Shown: positions 59,182 to 64,000 of the stretch, one piece after another
Layout: each line of letters begins with the position of its first letter
Numbering within the stretch: the stretch's first letter is position 1
NCBI GenBank assembly: GCA_963712905.1
Contig: CAVQJU010000004.1
Coordinates: 124,001-188,000 of the forward strand
DNA length: 64,000 bases
Direction: 5' to 3'
DNA from: CAVQJU01 sp963712905
GTDB lineage: Bacteria; Acidobacteriota; Vicinamibacteria; Vicinamibacterales; CAVVIG01
The notes under the pieces: model-generated
What the model was told of the DNA's origin: nothing
Seen by the model: only the letters and a program-made list of their open reading frames with translations
Database searches by the model: none
Made by a program: the position numbers and the translations under genes

Positions 59182-61585
59182 ATGGACCGCCTGGCGTGCT
59201 CCGTGGCAGTGCTGCTGGCACTCGTTGCCGCGCCGCGGCCCGGCCTCGCCCAGGGCATCAAAGGCGTCGTCGTGGACCAGACGGGCCTCCCGCTGCCCGG
59301 CGCCACCGTCCAGGTGGTCGACGGTGCGGCGACCGTCGAGACCCTCGTCACGCAAGCCGACGGCACATTTGTCATCGACGCGCTGCTGCCGGGCGACGCC
59401 GTGCTCGTGACGTTGAGCGGCTTCGAGCAGACGCGGGTCCGGCGCGCCGACGCCGCGCGCATCATGCTGCTCATCGCGCGTGCGACGGAAGATACGACGG
59501 TCATCGCCACGGCCGCCGCGCCGGTGTCTCCCTCCGCTCCGCTTCTCGGGGCGACGCTGAGCGCCAACACGGTCGCGCGGCTTCCCTCGTCGCACATGAA
59601 AGTGCGCGAGTCGCTGCCGCTGCTGCCGTCGGTGATTCGCGGGCCGGACGGCCTCATGCAGCTTGGCGGCGCGCGAGCGCACGAAACGCCGCTCATCCTC
59701 GACGGCTTCAACATCGGCGATCCGGCGACCGGCGCCTCGTCGGTGAACCTGCCGCTCGAAACGGTGCGCGGCGTGGATGTGCTGCGGGACCCGATGTCGG
59801 TGAGCTACGGCAATCTGGTGGGCGGCCTGATGCGCATGGACAGCAAGCCAGGCCCCGACCAGCTCAAGGCCGGTATCCAGGGCTTCGTGCCACGGCCGCG
59901 GTTTTCGGTGCCCGGGTTCGGGCGCCTCGAGGGCATCTTCCCGCGCGCGTTCGTGGCCGGCGCGAGCCCCGATCGCAAGCTTCGATACGTCGTGTCAGGG
60001 GAGTACGACTACGAGCGCATCGCCGTGCCGGACGTGACGCACGGCGCCGGACCGAACATCGTCGAGCAGAGCGCCATCTTCTTCGCGCGCGTGGACACGC
60101 AGGTCTCGCGCCGCGACGGCCTCACCGTCGAAGGCTTCGTGTTTCCCTCGCACACGGAAGCAGCCGGGCTGAGTCCCCGGCGGACCCCGCAGGCCGCGCC
60201 GGACGTCGGCGCCAGGGATCTGTTCGCCGGCGTGACGAACCGCTACGTCGCCGGAACGTCGAGCGTCTTCACCGTGCAGATCGGCGTCCTCGTTCACGAC
60301 GCGACGTTGACGCCGGCCGGCGTCGGGCCTTCCTACGCCGCGCCATCGGGCTGGAGCGGGAACTGGTTCTCCACCGTGACACGGACGGGCACGCGGTACA
60401 GCGCGGCGATGACGTGGGAGCGGAGCGCGACGCTCAAAGGCCGCAACCACGATTTCAGCGTGGGCGGCGAGGTCGCCTCGCGGCAGCTGCACGGCCGGAT
60501 CGCGGAGTCGCCGGTCATCGTCACCGATACCCTCGGCCGCGTCATGCGCAGCGTGGAGTTCGGGCCGCCGGCCACGCTGGCCGCGAGCGACCGTCCGGTC
60601 GGCCTTGCCGTTCGCGACGTGTGGCAGCTCACCGAGCGCCTGCAACTCGACGGAGGCGCGCGCGTCGACCATAGCCGGCACGGCGGCGGCGTGCCGTCCG
60701 CGAGAGTTGGCGCGCGATACGTCGTCGACGCGGCCGGGACAACCGTCGTCAAGGCGGGCTACGGCAGCTTCGTCGGGAACCTGCCGCTGTCGGTGCCGGC
60801 GTTCGCCAACTACCCGTGGCGGCTGGATCGCTGGTTCGATCCGAGCGGCGGGCCGCCAGTGAACTCCAAGGTGCTGGTTCCGGAGGTCAGCGGGTTGCGC
60901 CGGCCGAAGGCGGTAGCCGCCGTGCTCGGCGTCGAACGTCAGTTTGCTCCCGGCCTCGACGGGCAAATCAGCCTGACGCACAGGACCTCGACCAACATCG
61001 CCACGTTCCGTGTTCCCGAGGGCAGCGGGTCCCTCGTCCTGAACAGCAGCGGGTCCGGAAGCTACCAGGAAATCCAGGTGTCCGCGAGGCGGACCTGGGT
61101 GAACGATCAGCAGATCTTCGTGAGCTACGTGCGGTCGTCCGCTGAAGGCGAGCTCAACGATTTTTCATGCCGTCTTCCAGGGAATGGATTCGCCGCTCGT
61201 GCAGCCTGGCGGTCGGGCCCGCCTGTCGACCGACGCGCGCAACCGGGTGCTGACCTGGGGCACGTTCAACCTGCCGAATCGCGTGGTGATCTCGCCGGCC
61301 GTCGAGTGGCGCTCAGGGTTCCTGTTCTCGACGCTCGACCACCGATACCTGTACGAAGGCCGGCCGAACGCCAGCTCGTTCCCCGCGTTCCTGTCGCTGG
61401 ACATGGTGGCCTACAAGACAATCACGGTGCTGAAACACTCCGCGGATCTCGGGATCCAGATTTTCAACCTGACGAATCACCACAATTTCCGCGACGTGTA
61501 TCCGGTCGTCGGCTCACCACGGATGGGCCAGTTCGCCAATAGTGTGGGCCCGGTGTTCCGCGGGTATATGCTTCTTAAATGGTGA
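59182..61585 (+). CDS. TonB-dependent-receptor-like outer-membrane protein, one apparent frameshift
   Basis: Repaired length 800 residues. Signal peptide (ending PGLAQ), a carboxypeptidase-regulatory-like domain (GIKGVVVDQTGLPLPGATVQV), a plug-like region (HMKVRESLPLLPSVIRG, ETPLILDGFNIGD, VDVLRDPMSVSYG) and a beta-barrel ending FRGYMLLKW, a typical aromatic C-terminus. The frame breaks in a T5 run at 61161-61165; one T removed gives HAVFQGMDSPLVQPGG. Such receptors take up large substrates across the outer membrane; the ligand is unknown. The TGA overlaps the next gene's start. Confidence 0.82.
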
Positions 61586-62286
61586 GGACGATAACCGTCC
61601 GGCTCGGGCTGGCCTGCCTCCTCGCGGCGGCTGCCATTCAACCGGGGGCCGCCAGCGCGCCCGGAGAAACGCCGATCGTCCGCGACGAGTTCATCGAACG
61701 GTTTCTCGCGCCCGACCACGACCCGCTGGTCAGCTATCGCGCCTTCCGCCGGCTGACCGCTTCTACCCGGGGCGGGAAGATGCACGCCTCCATGGAGGCA
61801 TGGACAACGCTCGATCCGGTGCACGGGTTCACCTACGAGATCACCGCCCGCGAGGGTTCGGGGCTCATCCAGGGGAGAGTGCTCGTCGCGGCGCTCGATG
61901 CCGAACGCGATGCCGTCAAGGCCACGGACCGCGATCAGTCGGCGCTGACGCCGGCCAATTACGAATTCCTGGGCATCAACCCCGAGGACGAGCGGCTGAT
62001 CAAGATGGACGTGCGGCCGAAGCGCAAGAGCGTGATGCTCGTCGACGGCGCGCTGTTCATAGAAGCCGAATCGTCCGACCTCGTGCGCGTCGAAGGCGAA
62101 TTGTCGAAGCGGCCGTCATTCTGGACGCGCCGCGTCCGCGTGGTTCGCGAGTATGAACGCCTGGAAGGTGTGCACGTCCCGGTGAGCATGAGCTCGACCG
62201 CCGACGTCCTGGTCGTGGGCGCCTCGACGTTTTCGATGACCTACCGGTACACCGAGATCAACGGCAAGACCATCCCGGACAAGTAG
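61579..62286 (+). CDS. secreted protein of unknown function
   Basis: 235 residues. Signal peptide (about 1-26, ending GAASA). The mature part has SYRAFRRLTASTRGG, EITAREGSG and SVMLVDGALFIEAESSDLVRVEGELSKRPSFWTRR, a pattern seen in acidobacterial outer-membrane-lipoprotein-sorting-like proteins. ATG 61579 overlaps the receptor stop by seven bases, so the pair is co-translated. The double-hairpin repeat begins at its stop. Confidence 0.75.
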   Translation: MVRTITVRLGLACLLAAAAIQPGAASAPGETPIVRDEFIERFLAPDHDPLVSYRAFRRLTASTRGGKMHASMEAWTTLDPVHGFTYEITAREGSGLIQGRVLVAALDAERDAVKATDRDQSALTPANYEFLGINPEDERLIKMDVRPKRKSVMLVDGALFIEAESSDLVRVEGELSKRPSFWTRRVRVVREYERLEGVHVPVSMSSTADVLVVGASTFSMTYRYTEINGKTIPDK

Positions 62287-62339
62287 TAGCGCGGGGCTTT
62301 CAGCCCCGCGGACGCGGCCCTGAAAGGGCCGCGCTACGG
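62286..62339. repeat. double-hairpin repeat, copy 3
   Basis: GTAGCGC..GCGCTAC ends enclosing GCGGGGC-TTTCA-GCCCCGC and GCGGCCC-TGAAA-GGGCCGC. It lies at the convergent ends of the secreted-protein gene and asnS and contains the asnS stop codon. Confidence 0.9.
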
Positions 62340-63630
62340 ATATAGCCGGTACAGCATGCGCGGGTAAGGAATCGTTTCGCGCACGTGCTCGAGCTTGCAG
62401 ATCCACGCGACGACCCGTTCGATGCCCATGCCGAAGCCGCCGTGCGGGACCGTGCCGTATCGCCGGAGATCCACGTACCATTCGAACGCTTCCTGCGGCA
62501 GGTCGTGCTCCTTGATGCGCTGCAGCAGCAGATCGAGATCCGCCAGGCGTTCCCCGCCTCCCACGATTTCGCCGTAGCCCTCGGGCGCCAGGATATCGAC
62601 GCCCAGGGCGACGTCCGGCCGGGCCGGATCGGGCTTCATGTAGAACGCCTTCACGGCGGACGGGATAGCGATGCACCATCACGGGCCGGTCGTACTGCTC
62701 CGACAGCATCGTCTCGTCCGGGCCGCCGAAATCGCCGCCCCAGGTGATCGGCAGCCCGCGAGCCTGCAGCGACGCCACCGCGTCGTCGTACGAGATTCGC
62801 GGAAACGGTTTCTGGACCGACTCGAGCTTCGAGATGTCGCGTTCGAGGACCGTCAGCTCCCGCCGCCGCTTCTCGAGCACGCGGCCGACCACCGAGACGA
62901 TCAGGTCTTCGGCGAGATCCATGACGTCGTTCAGATCCGCGAACGCCACTTCGGGCTCGACCATCCAGAACTCGGTGAGGTGGCGGCGCGTCTTCGATTT
63001 TTCGGCGCGGAACGTCGGGCCGAAGCAGTACACGCGGCCGAGCGCCATCGCGTTGGCTTCGTTGTAGAGCTGGCCGCTCTGCGTCAGGTAGGCCGTCGTT
63101 TCGTCGAAGTACTGCGCCGGAAACAGCGTCGTCGTCCCTTCGCACGCGGCGGGCGTGAAGATGGGCGTGTCGGCGAGGATGAAACCGCGATTGTTGAAGA
63201 AGTCGCGGACGGCGTTGATGATCTCGTGGCGCACGCGGAGGATCGCCTGCTGGCGCTCGCTGCGAATCCAGAGGTGGCGGCGATCGAGCAGGTAATCCAC
63301 GCCGTGTTCCTTGGGCGTGATGGGGTAGTCGTGGGACGCGCCCAGGACCTCGAGCGTCGCGACGTCGATCTCGTAGCCGCTCGGCGCGCGCTTGTCGGCG
63401 CGGGCGGCGCCCGTCACGACGACGGAGGTCTCCTGGGAGAGATGATCGGCGGCCTTGAACACCTCGTCGCCGACGGCCGCCTTGGACATCACCGCCTGGA
63501 TGAACCCGGATCCGTCGCGCAGCGTCAGGAAGTGAATCTTGCCGCTCGAGCGCCGGTTGTGCAGCCACCCCTTGATCGTGACCGTCTCGCCCTCGTGCTT
63601 TCCGATGTCCTCGATGTAGACGTGCATCAT
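62334..63630 (-). CDS. asnS: asparaginyl-tRNA synthetase, one apparent frameshift
   Basis: Repaired length 431 residues, normal for AsnRS. OB-fold anticodon domain (VTIKGWLHNRRSSGKIHFLTLRDG), class II motif 2 (FGPTFRAEKSKTRRHLTEFWMVEPE) and motif 3 (GGFGMGIERVVAWI). The frame breaks after VMVHRYP; removing one base near 62661 gives SAVKAFYMKPDP. ATG 63630 overlaps the upstream stop (ATGA). An essential or near-essential gene, so an assembly error is likely. Confidence 0.93.
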
Positions 63631-64000
63631 GCCCTCTGGCCTTTGCCCTCGGCCTTCATCATGTTTTCCATCCGCCGTCTGACGTCGCGTGCCCTGGCCA
63701 GCGTGTCCCTGCTGCGGCCGCGCGAGGCAGCCTCGAAGATCAGGGCGCCGTCGTATCCGACCTTCTGCAGCGCGGTCATGGCCGCCGGCCAGTCGATCGT
63801 GCCCTCGAACGGCATGAGGTGATCGTCGGCGCGACCGTGATTATCGTGTACATGGACGGAGGCCAGGTGCCCCGATACGACTTCGATCGCGTCAACGAGG
63901 TCGCCGTCGAGGTGGGCATGGCCGAGATCGAGGCAGATGCTGATCTCGGCAGATTCGAGGTCCTCCTCCGCGAGATTCACGAGCGAGCCCGGTCGCGACA
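63627..64000 (-). CDS. sugar phosphate isomerase/epimerase-like TIM-barrel protein, partial
   Basis: The C-terminal 123 residues or so of a gene that continues beyond the window. Xylose-isomerase-like TIM-barrel features: ICLDLGHAHLDGD, VHVHDNHGRADDHLMPFEGTIDWPA and GYDGALIFEA, with His and Asp residues placed as metal ligands. Its stop overlaps the asnS start. Substrate not predictable from this part. Confidence 0.8.
   Translation of the reverse strand, partial: SRPGSLVNLAEEDLESAEISICLDLGHAHLDGDLVDAIEVVSGHLASVHVHDNHGRADDHLMPFEGTIDWPAAMTALQKVGYDGALIFEAASRGRSRDTLARARDVRRRMENMMKAEGKGQRA

Overview
The window is a single high-GC stretch, densely coded on both strands, that looks like an Acidobacteriota chromosome, most likely a Vicinamibacteria-type lineage. 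The basis is the DUF1592/DUF1552 gene pair, the secreted 'GRWEG(N)TLVV' proteins, acidobacterial-style type IVa pilins, a CarboxypepD_reg/TonB-like outer-membrane protein, and the gene content of the nusA operon. No database search was possible, so the placement is inference.

Layout. (1) 1-1.9 kb: the end of a PilR-like sigma-54 activator and two almost identical tandem pilA genes, each with its own sigma-54 promoter and its own terminator. (2) 1.9-19.8 kb: an accessory block of exported proteins. It holds three GRWEG-family proteins, two NHL-repeat proteins, a FrnE/DsbA-like protein, a cytochrome c, an ankyrin protein, the DUF1592/DUF1552 pair, a metallo-beta-lactamase-fold hydrolase, an alpha/beta hydrolase, an amidohydrolase and an MmgE/PrpD protein. 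(3) 19.8-31.3 kb: a frameshifted VKOR-DsbA fusion, an ABC exporter, a TPR protein, prepilin peptidase, a histidine kinase, PilV/PilW/PilX-like minor pilins, a zinc-ribbon TPR protein and an NtrC-type regulator. This reads as a pilus assembly and regulation locus. (4) 31.3-47.9 kb: aroB, nadB, proS, a HEAT protein, an OmpA-domain protein, tatC-tatA, a C-terminal processing protease, smc, a DUF4097-like lipoprotein, an M48 protease and a cupredoxin. (5) 47.9-59.1 kb, minus strand: rimO, a terminator, then rimP-nusA-infB-rbfA-nrnA-truB-rpsO-pnp. (6) 59.1-64 kb: an outer-membrane receptor-like gene, a secreted protein, asnS and a partial TIM-barrel epimerase.

Three patterns cut across the genes. 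Short tandem repeats (9-bp units, two loci with inverted arms) sit inside nadB and rimO in frame and fill the infB-rbfA and rpsO-pnp gaps. A double-hairpin repeat occurs four times directly after stop codons, three times between convergent genes. Six genes carry eight apparent frameshifts, and every one is repaired by removing a single base; because pnp and asnS are among them, assembly or base-calling error is the likeliest cause. Two genes appear to use CTG starts. No rRNA, tRNA, CRISPR array, insertion sequence or phage gene was recognised.
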